From the NCBI GenBank assembly GCA_025359725.1, contig JANYEX010000262.1:1-43245 (forward strand): a stretch of DNA of 43,245 nt. Direction: 5' to 3'. The translations under genes and the position numbers were made by a program. Under the pieces are notes generated by a model. The model was not told the DNA's origin. It saw nothing but the letters and a program-made list of their open reading frames with translations, and ran no database searches. This DNA comes from Chitinophagaceae bacterium (GTDB lineage Bacteria > Bacteroidota > Bacteroidia > Chitinophagales > Chitinophagaceae). The stretch's first letter is position 1, and each line of letters opens with the position of its first letter. Positions 28,338 through 37,836 of this stretch are shown one piece after another.

Positions 28338-29612
28338 TTACACAACCCAATCGACAATTTCGTTAGCCCATTCTTTTCTGTAGGGTGTAGAAATCCTAAG
28401 ATAATTATCGGTGTAACCTTCCATTATCTCATTTTTATTAAACATTTCAAACAATACCTTTCTGGTAGTTCCTACATGTTGCTGTGTAAAATATTGCAAC
28501 TTCATAAAGCTGAGATTGCGTAAAGTTTTGTTTCTCTCATTCCTGATATGTATTGGCACAATGGGTTTTATATCCAACGCAGAAGTATTAGGTCTTTCAG
28601 AATAAGTAAATACATGCAGATAAGAAACATCTAGGCTATGTAAAAACTCGAATGTTTCATTGAATAACTCATCTGTTTCCCCCGGAAAGCCAACAATTAC
28701 ATCTACACCTATAGCACAATGTGGCATAACTTTTTTAATATGAGCTACCCTTTCAGCATATAGTTCACGCTTATATCGCCTTCTCATTGCAGCAAGAATT
28801 GTATTGCTACCACTCTGTAATGGTATATGAAAGTGAGGCATTATCTTATTGCTTTCAGCCACAAATTCTATTATTTCATTGGTAAGTAGATTGGGTTCTA
28901 TTGATGAGATTCTATATCTATCTATTCCTTCAACCTTATCCAATTCATGTAGAAGTTCTAAAAAGTCTTCATTGTTCTTTTTATTACCATCAGGGCCTTT
29001 ACCAAAGTCACCCAGATTTACCCCTGTTAATACAATCTCTTTAACTTCAGTTTTAGCAATTTCTTCAACATTCTTTAATACATTCTCAATGGTGTCACTT
29101 CTGCTCTTCCCCCTAGCCATTGGTATAGTACAAAAGGAACAGGTATAGTCGCATCCATCTTGCACTTTCAAGAAGGTTCTGGTACGATCATTAGCAGAAT
29201 AGGAAGCATTAAAACCCGTAACATCTTCTATTTCGCAACTACAAATCTTGGTACTATCCCCTTTTACAAATTCAGCAATATGCTGCACGATATTAAACTT
29301 CTCTGCAGCACCTAATACTAGGTTAACCCCTGGTATTTCTGCAATCTCTTTTGGCTTTAACTGGGCATAGCAACCAGTAATAACCACCATGCTCTCTGGC
29401 GATTCTCGCTGTATTTTCCTTACCAAATACCTACATTCTTTATCCGCATTATCCGTAACAGAGCATGTGTTGATAACATACACATCTGCTTGCTCATCAA
29501 AATGCTTTTTCTCAAAACCTTCATTCTCTAATAATCTGGATAGTGTAGATGTTTCCGAAAAATTCAGCTTGCATCCCAATGTATGAAAAGCGACAGAACG
29601 TTGTTTTTGCAT
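28338..29612 (-). CDS. mtaB: tRNA (N6-threonylcarbamoyladenosine(37)-C2)-methylthiotransferase MtaB
   Basis: VAFHTLGCKLNFSETSTL; VINTCSVTDNADKECR; VQDGCDYTCSFCTIPMARGKSRS; VGVDVIVGFPGET-like GVDVIVGFPGETDELF. Confidence 0.95.
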   Translation of the reverse strand: MQKQRSVAFHTLGCKLNFSETSTLSRLLENEGFEKKHFDEQADVYVINTCSVTDNADKECRYLVRKIQRESPESMVVITGCYAQLKPKEIAEIPGVNLVLGAAEKFNIVQHIAEFVKGDSTKICSCEIEDVTGFNASYSANDRTRTFLKVQDGCDYTCSFCTIPMARGKSRSDTIENVLKNVEEIAKTEVKEIVLTGVNLGDFGKGPDGNKKNNEDFLELLHELDKVEGIDRYRISSIEPNLLTNEIIEFVAESNKIMPHFHIPLQSGSNTILAAMRRRYKRELYAERVAHIKKVMPHCAIGVDVIVGFPGETDELFNETFEFLHSLDVSYLHVFTYSERPNTSALDIKPIVPIHIRNERNKTLRNLSFMKLQYFTQQHVGTTRKVLFEMFNKNEIMEGYTDNYLRISTPYRKEWANEIVDWVV

Positions 29613-29681
29613 CTGGCAAAAGTAATTATTAGTTAAATAGGAAATTATTAAAAGAGAAACATGTTTTATTTGATTTCAAAA

Positions 29682-32600
29682 CTAAACGATAGGAAGCCTG
29701 ATGATAAAAGTAGTGCCTTTGCCCACTTCAGTCTGAAAGCCAATATACCCTTTTAGTTTTTCTACAATTCCTTTGCTGATGGCCAATCCTAGTCCCGTAC
29801 CAGATGTTTTGGTAGTAAAATTGGGTTGGAAAATATGTTCTGCCATCACAGAGTCTATGCCCTTCCCGTTATCCTTAATGGTTATGGTTACATGGCTTTC
29901 AGCAATTGTTTGATTAATCTCAATATGGCAGATACCCTCTTCTACAGCCTCTATGGCGTTCTTAATAAGATTAGTAAATAAGCGGCTAAGCTGTGCTTTA
30001 TCTCCCATTATGTAAACAGCATTGTGCGAATTGTAGTCTATAATCACCGATTCAGACTGTTTATATAACTGAATTATCCCCTCCAATGTGCTACTAATGT
30101 CCATCTTCTCTGCCTTTGCATTATCTATATTGGCAAACTGAGAGAAGTCACTGGCAATCTTCGCCAATTGATCAATCTGGGTAATTAATGTAGTAGCTAC
30201 CCTTTGCGAAAGTTCTTTTGCATTAGGCATATCATCATCAATTGCCTTCTGCAAATATTGGATACTTAATTTCATGGGAGTTAGTGGATTCTTTATTTCA
30301 TGGGCTACCTGCTTTGCCATCTCTCGCCAAGCACTCTCTCTTTCGCTGCGAGCCAATGCCTCTGCACTCTCATCCAATTTCTGAACCATTTTATTATATT
30401 CTGCTATTAGCTCGCCAATCTCATCATCTTTATTCCATTTGATAGCTTCATTTTTCTTGCCAATGTTTACCTCTCTCATCTTGCTAGCAATAAGGCCAAA
30501 AGAAGCGACAACTCGCTGCGTAATAAGGAACGAAATAGCTCCTGCCAAGAGGAATATAAAGGCATTTAGGTTAATAATAGTAGCTATGAAACTAGAAATT
30601 TCCTGGTTTAATTCCAACTGCGAATTAAGATAAGGTATGTTGATGTAGGCGTAAACTTTACCGCCATCGTCTAAAACGGGCATGTACATACTTAGATATT
30701 CTAACTCGCCAATATTTTCTTTTTGTACGTACCGACTTCTACCATCATATTGTAAATGATAAAATGCTATGGGATTAATACGAGGGTTTAATAGCTCTTT
30801 ACTATAGATATGTGGCTGTGTAGAAGCAATCAGATTGCCCGACATACTATAAAAGTTTATATCCACATTGTGTGTTTCGGATACTTCAGCTATTTCTCTT
30901 TCAAAATCATTACTAAACCCTTCATTACTCATTGCTATACTATCATTGAGTAATTTCTGGGATTGTATCTGATGTAGTTTGCCTGAAATCTCATTGGCAA
31001 TAATGCCTATAGAAGTAGATAGTCGCTGCTGACTAGTATCATTAAATCTATTTATAAAATAAAAGATAGTAGCACTACCTATTACCACAAATGAGAAAAC
31101 ACTAGCCAAGATAACTGCGGTTTGAATCTGCACCTGCATACTTGGTCGCAGTTTACTTTTGAACGATACCAGATTAAGATTAGTCCTTAGTAAATAATCT
31201 CCCAAATGAAATATCCCAATGACTACCAAGAAGGTAAAAAACAAATAGGCAAACAAGGTTACTACTTCTAAAAAACGACTGTTTTCTTTTGCCACCACTA
31301 CCATCTTTCCATTGCCCCCATTGTACCATAGCTCATCTGAACTTCCGTTTGTTGTCTCCGCAAAATCGTAAGGAAGTAACTTAGTTGGCTTGATGGTAAG
31401 TGGAAAATCGTAATCGTTATATTTGGTTATTAGCTTCCCATTTATATATAGTGCTTGCGAATACTGATCATGCCCACCAAAGTCATTCTCCTCACCAGTC
31501 TGACTGAACAACACGGGATACAATGCTTCGCTCTTGTACATTTTGGGTTTTAAAACTAAGAATAAGTACCCCAAAGTATTAGTTGCCGAATCAATTGGAA
31601 GAGCATATAAATAACTAATTTGGTCGGGGCTATTTTTCCATGCATACAGGTTAGGTATGGCTGTATTTTTACTTCGTAAGGTAATAATAGCACTCAGCGA
31701 AGCATAGTTAAAGATAGTATCATCATTGTATAATGGTTGGTAAAACTGGTTAAAAGTATAGATGCTTGTCTCGAACCTATTTAAATACCCTGTAAAGTTC
31801 TCGTTAAGTATGCTATCCTTTATCTGTTTGTTTTTTTGTTCATCCAATAGCGAATGATAGTTGTTTGCCAATATTTTTGGGTTTATATTAGACACCGCCA
31901 CACTCAACACATTCTCGCCATTGGTTTCGCTTTGTAATACTAATCTCTCTGCTATTTTCTTTCGCTGCGCTAGGTTAACAGATTGGTTTTGCCAACTAAT
32001 TAGCAACGTTGTGGATAAGGCAAAGAACATGACCCAAAAGAGAAAGAATGAAGATTTTTGGACTGATAGACTTATGTCTTGTTTATTTTTATTGATTAAC
32101 AACAAATAAACTATCAGCCAAATTAATATCAGAACATTTAAGTTGGTTGAGGTATTGATGAAGAATGAGATGTAGATTAAGCCCGCAATTGCAGCAATAA
32201 CTAGTTGAACATAAATAAACGTTTTGGTTGCAATAATTGGTCGGAGTAGTATATGCGAGAAGTGGTAAAAGGTGATTCCTAAAAGTGCAAGCGTGACAAA
32301 ACTTACCACACTGAAAAGGTTGAGGCTGAAGAAATGTGTTACGTCAAAGGAGATTTTAGAATCTAGGATTAATGTACCGATGGTATTAGTGAGCATGAAT
32401 ACCAATAAAACCAATAGGATTATATTGAGGTATTTAATGAAAGGATACTTTAGATAAACCTTTGATGGAGTATAATTTAATGAATTAAACTTCCAGAAAC
32501 CCACTACCCAGAATATTAATCCTGCGTTTATCAACAAATCTCCTAGAGAGGGATGTAAAAAGTTGGAAGCATAAATGGATGGATCGAAAAGACTCAACTG

Positions 32601-33419
32601 ACTATAGTCAAACGGTATCGGAAACTTATAAGTGATGACACGAATTAGTAAAATAATGGCGACTAACAGCGAGGTTGCAATTAATACATTTTTCTCCTTG
32701 GCAACATCAGTAGCTACCCTATTAAAAAACAAGATGACCAGCAACACACAAATAAGGCGAAGGAATATGGTAAATAAATCGTACCCTATAGTTATATGTC
32801 CTTGCTTTAAACTTATCCTAAAAAGAATATCTTTTTGTGAATTAAGCACTGGGAAGGCATCTTTACTAGTACTTATTTCATAGCGTTCGCTCAATTTAGG
32901 GAAGCCATCAAAGTCGCAATGTAGGTATTTATTATCTATAAAGTATTTCCATTCAATGGGTATAACGGCTATTGAAATTGTCCTTTTGCCACCAATAAAT
33001 AGTGTTGTTTTTATTAGTTCTTGCTCTCCATTTTGCTTTACGGCAAAGTAGGAACCATCTTTATGCAGTAAGTCTTCGGGAGCAATTGTATAGATATTAC
33101 TATTCCAATAGGTAAGTATCGGACTACCTACATCATTCGTTTTGTATAGATATATCCCCAACGGCTGTTTTGTCAATGCAAGCTTTTTAGGAGAAGCTGT
33201 ATCTGCTATTAATTCTTGCAGCAAGGCAGTGTCATTAGCTATGCGGACTGCAATTTTTTCGGTGTTTATTATCTTGGCTTCTAGGCGGTCTTTTACTTTG
33301 TTAGGCGATGAATCGTACGCCCAATAGTTGGTAATTACGAACGAGATAGTACATATCCATGCTGCAATTATCAGCAGATAGCCATGTTTGTGTAACGATG
33401 TTCGTAATGTATGAATCAA
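29682..33419 (-). CDS. Large membrane sensor histidine kinase (NtrY-like, HAMP-HisKA-HATPase)
   Basis: 1245 aa; many TM segments; HAMP-like region VVASFGLIASKMREVNIG; MAKQVAHEIKNPLTPMKLSIQYLQKA; NLIKNAIEAVEEG; DNGKGID; GTGLGLAISKGIVEKLKG. Confidence 0.93.
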   Translation of the reverse strand: MIHTLRTSLHKHGYLLIIAAWICTISFVITNYWAYDSSPNKVKDRLEAKIINTEKIAVRIANDTALLQELIADTASPKKLALTKQPLGIYLYKTNDVGSPILTYWNSNIYTIAPEDLLHKDGSYFAVKQNGEQELIKTTLFIGGKRTISIAVIPIEWKYFIDNKYLHCDFDGFPKLSERYEISTSKDAFPVLNSQKDILFRISLKQGHITIGYDLFTIFLRLICVLLVILFFNRVATDVAKEKNVLIATSLLVAIILLIRVITYKFPIPFDYSQLSLFDPSIYASNFLHPSLGDLLINAGLIFWVVGFWKFNSLNYTPSKVYLKYPFIKYLNIILLVLLVFMLTNTIGTLILDSKISFDVTHFFSLNLFSVVSFVTLALLGITFYHFSHILLRPIIATKTFIYVQLVIAAIAGLIYISFFINTSTNLNVLILIWLIVYLLLINKNKQDISLSVQKSSFFLFWVMFFALSTTLLISWQNQSVNLAQRKKIAERLVLQSETNGENVLSVAVSNINPKILANNYHSLLDEQKNKQIKDSILNENFTGYLNRFETSIYTFNQFYQPLYNDDTIFNYASLSAIITLRSKNTAIPNLYAWKNSPDQISYLYALPIDSATNTLGYLFLVLKPKMYKSEALYPVLFSQTGEENDFGGHDQYSQALYINGKLITKYNDYDFPLTIKPTKLLPYDFAETTNGSSDELWYNGGNGKMVVVAKENSRFLEVVTLFAYLFFTFLVVIGIFHLGDYLLRTNLNLVSFKSKLRPSMQVQIQTAVILASVFSFVVIGSATIFYFINRFNDTSQQRLSTSIGIIANEISGKLHQIQSQKLLNDSIAMSNEGFSNDFEREIAEVSETHNVDINFYSMSGNLIASTQPHIYSKELLNPRINPIAFYHLQYDGRSRYVQKENIGELEYLSMYMPVLDDGGKVYAYINIPYLNSQLELNQEISSFIATIINLNAFIFLLAGAISFLITQRVVASFGLIASKMREVNIGKKNEAIKWNKDDEIGELIAEYNKMVQKLDESAEALARSERESAWREMAKQVAHEIKNPLTPMKLSIQYLQKAIDDDMPNAKELSQRVATTLITQIDQLAKIASDFSQFANIDNAKAEKMDISSTLEGIIQLYKQSESVIIDYNSHNAVYIMGDKAQLSRLFTNLIKNAIEAVEEGICHIEINQTIAESHVTITIKDNGKGIDSVMAEHIFQPNFTTKTSGTGLGLAISKGIVEKLKGYIGFQTEVGKGTTFIIRLPIV

Positions 33420-33443
33420 GTCGTACTATTTTATTTTCTCTTG

Positions 33444-33562
33444 ACCACAAGGAACACAAAGAAAAGAATCACAAGGGATACTAATTATGTAAGCTGGTTC
33501 ATCTGTAAAATACCCCTTCTTCTTAGTGTCTCTTTGTGCAAACCCTTGTGTGCTTTGTGGTT
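33444..33562. repeat. Inverted-repeat element ACCACAAGGAACACAAAG ... CTTGTGTGCTTTGTGGTT
   Basis: Imperfectly complementary arms at 33444-33461 and 33545-33562 in the kinase-mazG gap. Confidence 0.65.
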
Positions 33563-33566
33563 ACTT

Positions 33567-34343
33567 TTATCTTTTTGCTCTTTGTCTTTTTACCTCGTTC
33601 CACAGTTCATCCATTTCTGCGAGGGACATATCTGCCAAGTTCTTCTCTTTTTCCTTTGCCAATGATTCCATCTGTTGAAAACGATTAATAAACTTCACAT
33701 TTGTCTTTTCCAACACACCCTCTGCATCAATATTCAAAAAACGTGCATAGTTTATTAAGCTAAACAAAACATCACCAAACTCTTCTTCTATATGTGGTGT
33801 ATCTCCCTCTGCTATTGCCTCATGCAGCTCTGCCATCTCTTCTTCCACCTTCTTCCAAACGTCTTCTTTATTATCCCATTCAAACCCTACCTGCTTTGCT
33901 TTTTCTTGAATGCGTGTCGCTTTTACCATTGCTGGCAGCGATTTCGGCACTCCTTCTAGCACACTCTTTTTCCCTTTTCCTTCTTTTAGTTTTAGTTGTT
34001 CCCAGTTGCGCTTTACGTCTTCCTCATCATTTACGGTTACATCGCCATAAATGTGTGGATGCCTATGAATCAACTTTTTACTGATGCCCTCTACCACATC
34101 CTGCAAGGTGAATTGCCCTTGTTCAGCCCCAATCTTACTATAAAACAGCAGATGAAGCATGATGTCGCCCAGTTCTTCCTTTATCCCCTGCCAGTCTTCC
34201 GCTGTTATGGCGTCTGTCAGTTCGTACGTTTCCTCTATCGTTAGTGGGCGCAGGGTTTGTATCGTTTGTTTCTTATCCCAAGGGCATTTTTCCCTCAAGT
34301 CATCCATTATTTGTACCAGTTGCAAGAAGCTGTCTGAAAGCAT
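33567..34343 (-). CDS. mazG: Nucleoside triphosphate pyrophosphohydrolase MazG
   Basis: CPWDKKQTIQTLRPLTIEETYELTDAI; ELGDIMLHLLFYSKIG; RHPHIYGDV; EEFGDVLFSLINYAR. Confidence 0.96.
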   Translation of the reverse strand: MLSDSFLQLVQIMDDLREKCPWDKKQTIQTLRPLTIEETYELTDAITAEDWQGIKEELGDIMLHLLFYSKIGAEQGQFTLQDVVEGISKKLIHRHPHIYGDVTVNDEEDVKRNWEQLKLKEGKGKKSVLEGVPKSLPAMVKATRIQEKAKQVGFEWDNKEDVWKKVEEEMAELHEAIAEGDTPHIEEEFGDVLFSLINYARFLNIDAEGVLEKTNVKFINRFQQMESLAKEKEKNLADMSLAEMDELWNEVKRQRAKR

Positions 34344-34393
34344 GTATTTAGTTATGAGTTATGAGTTATTTTCCCCTATAAAATGTGTCAATA

Positions 34394-34765
34394 TTATCCT
34401 TCAAATATTAGGGTGTTATCTCCTATAAATTTCACTTTGTAAGTTAATGAATAGGTTTTTTCATACTTAATCTTTAGGGTATCTGATTTTATTTTGTAGC
34501 TGCAATAGTTAAAGTCGTCAACATAAAAGATTCTGTTTTTATCAATTTCAAAAGCTGCACTTGGTGCACTAGTATCAATATACCACCAAATACCTAGAAT
34601 CTTTTTACTCATAAGATTATTATCTACATTATTTACTACTTGTATAAGTGGAGTTGTATTGTTTATTGGACCATAAACAGCATGAGGTGTATTGTTTTCA
34701 TTTTTGAGTCCACATGATTGAAGGGCTATTAAAAACAGTAAAATAAACTTATTTATTAAATTCAT
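34394..34765 (-). CDS. Putative small lipoprotein
   Basis: MNLINKFILLFLIALQSCGLKNE: signal peptide with lipobox; 123 aa. Confidence 0.65.
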   Translation of the reverse strand: MNLINKFILLFLIALQSCGLKNENNTPHAVYGPINNTTPLIQVVNNVDNNLMSKKILGIWWYIDTSAPSAAFEIDKNRIFYVDDFNYCSYKIKSDTLKIKYEKTYSLTYKVKFIGDNTLIFEG

Positions 34766-35000
34766 TTGAGTAAAACTTATTTTTAAATTAATCCTCGAAA
34801 GTAAAGATAACTATCTACGATAAACAATCTTTTCTTACTCTAATCATCTTTTCTTACACCCAAAACACTTCTTTATTAGTACAACATACGTGCACGTAAA
34901 AGTTTATGAAGAAAAAACTAAATAGCAAATATTCATTTCAAAAATTAATTCTTTTTTTCCTATCCAATTACCATTTATACATGTTTATTTTTTCTTTATT

Positions 35001-35314
35001 AAAAGTAATGATATATCTCTTTTATACTGTATAATTACTTTAAAAACCTTAGTAACTGTTACTAATATGCCAATCTACGTAGTATGACTTTAAAACTCCG
35101 TAGATCGGGGTTAAATCTACGGAGATTCAGATTTAATCTACGGAGATTGAGTCCTAATCTCCGTAGATTAAACCCTAATCTCCGTAGATTGGAACATTAG
35201 CTACGTAGATTGCCTCCTCATCTACGTAGTATGCTTCTTGATCTACGGAGATTGAAACCTAATCTGCGTAGATTGTTTCCTAATCTCCGTAGATTTGAAA
35301 AAAAGTAATGATAT
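35001..35314. repeat. 14-bp direct repeat AAAAGTAATGATAT flanking Array 3
   Basis: Identical copies at 35001-35014 and 35301-35314, 300 bp apart. Confidence 0.85.
35072..35295. repeat. Array 3: eleven perfectly phased 21-bp units (14-bp near-palindrome + 7-nt variable spacer)
   Basis: Cores start at 35072, 35093, 35114, 35135, 35156, 35177, 35198, 35219, 35240, 35261, 35282; consensus AATCT[A/C]CG[T/G]AGATT. Confidence 0.97.
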
Positions 35315-35433
35315 TCAGGGTAAATTAGATGTTATAACCTAAATAATGAAGGAATAAAACTTTAAGTTTTCATTAATCAAACTACTAATTATCGTTTACA
35401 AAAAGAAGATTACTTGTGCTAAAGAAAAAAAAA

Positions 35434-35464
35434 TGCCCCGCAAAACGAGAAGTTCTGTAGGGCA
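35434..35464 (-). terminator. Probable terminator of the uspA-like gene
   Basis: TGCCC...GGGCA imperfect stem flanked by poly-A upstream and poly-T downstream. Confidence 0.6.
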
Positions 35465-35487
35465 ATAATTTTTTTTAGTTGTAAATG

Positions 35488-35904
35488 CTATTTATTCTCT
35501 ATCGGAGCTTTGATAAGCAATACAGGCAGGTTTGTTTGGTTTAACACCTTCTCAGCTACATGCCCAATAAAGAAATGTTCGTGTAAATTGTGTCCTTTGT
35601 TGCCTAATACTACCAAATCGGGCTTTAAATCTGCCACCGCTTGCAGTATTTCAACATAAGGAATACCAAAAAGAATCTCTTGTTTAATAGTAAGTTTTTT
35701 AGGATTTCGTTCGGAAACCCACGCTGACAGTTCTTCTTCTATCTGTTTAAAAGATATAGAAGCCATCTCCTCGTTTTGGGTTGCAACATGCACTACTGTA
35801 AGCGAAGCGTTCCGAACAATTGCGGTGTCGTAGGCATACTCAAAAGCATAAGAGGATGTGTTAGAGTAATCTACAGCACAAAGAATGTGTTTAATCAATG
35901 ACAT
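35488..35904 (-). CDS. Universal stress protein (UspA family)
   Basis: HILCAVDYSNTSSYAFEYAYDTA; LVVLGNKGHNLHEHFFIGHVAEKVLNQTNLPVLLIK. Confidence 0.93.
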   Translation of the reverse strand: MSLIKHILCAVDYSNTSSYAFEYAYDTAIVRNASLTVVHVATQNEEMASISFKQIEEELSAWVSERNPKKLTIKQEILFGIPYVEILQAVADLKPDLVVLGNKGHNLHEHFFIGHVAEKVLNQTNLPVLLIKAPIENK

Positions 35905-36122
35905 AACGAACGTTTTTATTAAAATTTATGGAACAAATCTATGGGATTTTGTTTCTCTGTCTATTTATTACTTGATAAATGAAAAGTTATTTCCGATTAA
36001 TGATGTTCAAGGAGAACAAATGTCATTATAAACTACACTTTGCCCCAATAGGTATAGTATTTTGCACAATGGGTTAATGTTAGAAGTGTTTGAAAGAGTA
36101 TTTTTACGAATAATTTAAAATA

Positions 36123-37820
36123 ATGAGATTAAAAGGGTTGCTTATTGCCTACTTGGCGTGTTTTATACTAATAAATGGCTACGGTCAGACTGTTGAAAAA
36201 GCTACTAACGCTACCACTCCCGAGGAAATGCGCTCACCAGAGAACGAGGTTTTTCAGTTTATGTATAGTGGTACTTGCACGGCTTGGCCTGATAGTTCTA
36301 AAACTAATTCTACTCTTTACTTATGGATTCCTGAAAGTTGTAAGCAACTAAAGGGGTTGTTGGTGTTGTGTACAAACGTGCCAGAACACATGCTGGTAGG
36401 GCATCCTGCTATCAGAAAAGTTTGCGAAGCGAATAATTTGGGTATTATATGGGCTACCCCCACTTTTGTTAATTTCAGGAAAATTACTGATAAGAATAAG
36501 AAAGTAATTAATATGGCACTGCTGCGCAAAACGACAGTAGATTTTTTGCAGCAGATGCTTACTGGCTTAGCAGAGACCTCTGGTTACCCCGAAGTAGCTA
36601 CCGTTCCATGGTTACCAATGGGAGAATCTGGTCATTTGTTGATGGTGGATGCACTGGTAGAGAATAGTCCAGAACGTTGTATTGCAGGTATTTACATTAA
36701 AAATAACCACCTAACACCACAAAATAGAGATGTGCCTACTTTGACTGCTTTTGGCACTTCGCAAGAATGGGGACAGGATAAAGTGGATATGCGCAATAGG
36801 TGGAACGACGTTGTTGGGGCTTACGAGGGTGTGCGTAACCAAAGAAGGCTGGCACCTAAATGGCCTTTGAGTTATGTAATAGATGGTACAAGTGGGCATT
36901 TCGATTGCTCGGAACGATTGGCTAATTATTTTGCTCATTATATAGATGTGGTAAGCAAAGCGCGCCTTTCGGATGATGGAAGTGCCGCATTAAAACCAGT
37001 GGAGCTAGACAAAGGGTTTCTGGCAGATATGCCTGTTCCGGGGCATGAGAACAAGCCAATATTGCCTTACACAACAAAGGATACAGGCTACCTTCCTTGC
37101 CCTTGGTATTTTGATAAGGCTTCTGCTGTCGAAGCACAATCTATTGCAAATATCAATTGGAAAGCTGCTACACAACTGCCTGGTTTCCTGAATGATAGTG
37201 GTAATGTTGCCCCTTTTATATTTAATGGAATATCTAAATTAACCCCGTACAAGTTCGAAGATGATGGGATAACATTTACCGTAAAAGGCATCATGTTAGA
37301 TAAGCTGCCCGACAACTTTGTAGGTGCCGGACAAACACTAGCAAAAGTAGCGTGGCAGCCAACAGTGGAATGGGTAAGTGGTCAGTTTAAACCATTGGGT
37401 AATAGCAGGTTTCGTATTGCACTAGATCGTTCTTGGCCTAATACGGCAAATTATATTGGGGCAAGACAACGTGGCACAGATACGATAAGGGCAATCTTTC
37501 AACCATGTGGGCTTACTTTACCCAAAAATACAGTAGGCACAGTGCAAAAAATTAGTTTTAGTAGCATTCCAGATGTAACTGTTGGTACTAAATCAGTGCC
37601 ACTAGTGGCTACTTCAGATGCACACCTGCCAGTAGGATTTTATGTTGTTGCAGGACCTGCAATTGTGGAAAATGGGAAGGTTGTGTTTACAAAAATTCCT
37701 CCTAAAAGCAAGTTCCCTATTGCTGTAACAGTGGCAGCATGGCAGTGGGGGAGAGGTACAGAACCGAAAGTAAAGATGGCTGAGATAGTAAAGCAAACAA
37801 TTTTTATTAAAGCACGATAA
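36123..37820 (+). CDS. Secreted protein with probable alpha/beta-hydrolase (esterase-like) domain
   Basis: Signal peptide MRLKGLLIAYLACFILINGYGQ; LKGLLVLCTNVPEHMLVG; WLPMGESGHLLMVDALVENSPERCIAGIYIKN nucleophile-elbow-like. Confidence 0.65.
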   Translation: MRLKGLLIAYLACFILINGYGQTVEKATNATTPEEMRSPENEVFQFMYSGTCTAWPDSSKTNSTLYLWIPESCKQLKGLLVLCTNVPEHMLVGHPAIRKVCEANNLGIIWATPTFVNFRKITDKNKKVINMALLRKTTVDFLQQMLTGLAETSGYPEVATVPWLPMGESGHLLMVDALVENSPERCIAGIYIKNNHLTPQNRDVPTLTAFGTSQEWGQDKVDMRNRWNDVVGAYEGVRNQRRLAPKWPLSYVIDGTSGHFDCSERLANYFAHYIDVVSKARLSDDGSAALKPVELDKGFLADMPVPGHENKPILPYTTKDTGYLPCPWYFDKASAVEAQSIANINWKAATQLPGFLNDSGNVAPFIFNGISKLTPYKFEDDGITFTVKGIMLDKLPDNFVGAGQTLAKVAWQPTVEWVSGQFKPLGNSRFRIALDRSWPNTANYIGARQRGTDTIRAIFQPCGLTLPKNTVGTVQKISFSSIPDVTVGTKSVPLVATSDAHLPVGFYVVAGPAIVENGKVVFTKIPPKSKFPIAVTVAAWQWGRGTEPKVKMAEIVKQTIFIKAR

Positions 37821-37836
37821 TATATAGCTACACCGT

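Noticed and set aside
32010-32018. Additional TGTGGATAA DnaA-box consensus
   Set aside because: Single copy inside the histidine kinase coding sequence; expected by chance at this scale.
34827-34857. Two copies of ATCTTTTCTTAC 19 bp apart
   Set aside because: Only two copies in AT-rich intergenic DNA; not distinguishable from chance.
35072-35295. CRISPR-like layout (constant repeat, variable spacers)
   Set aside because: Repeats are 14 bp and spacers only 7 nt; no cas genes in the window. Not CRISPR by any known definition.
35066-35302. Heptad frame NLRRLxP through Array 3
   Set aside because: Interrupted by an in-frame TAG in unit 7 and lacking an upstream start; the register survives at DNA level, not as an ORF.
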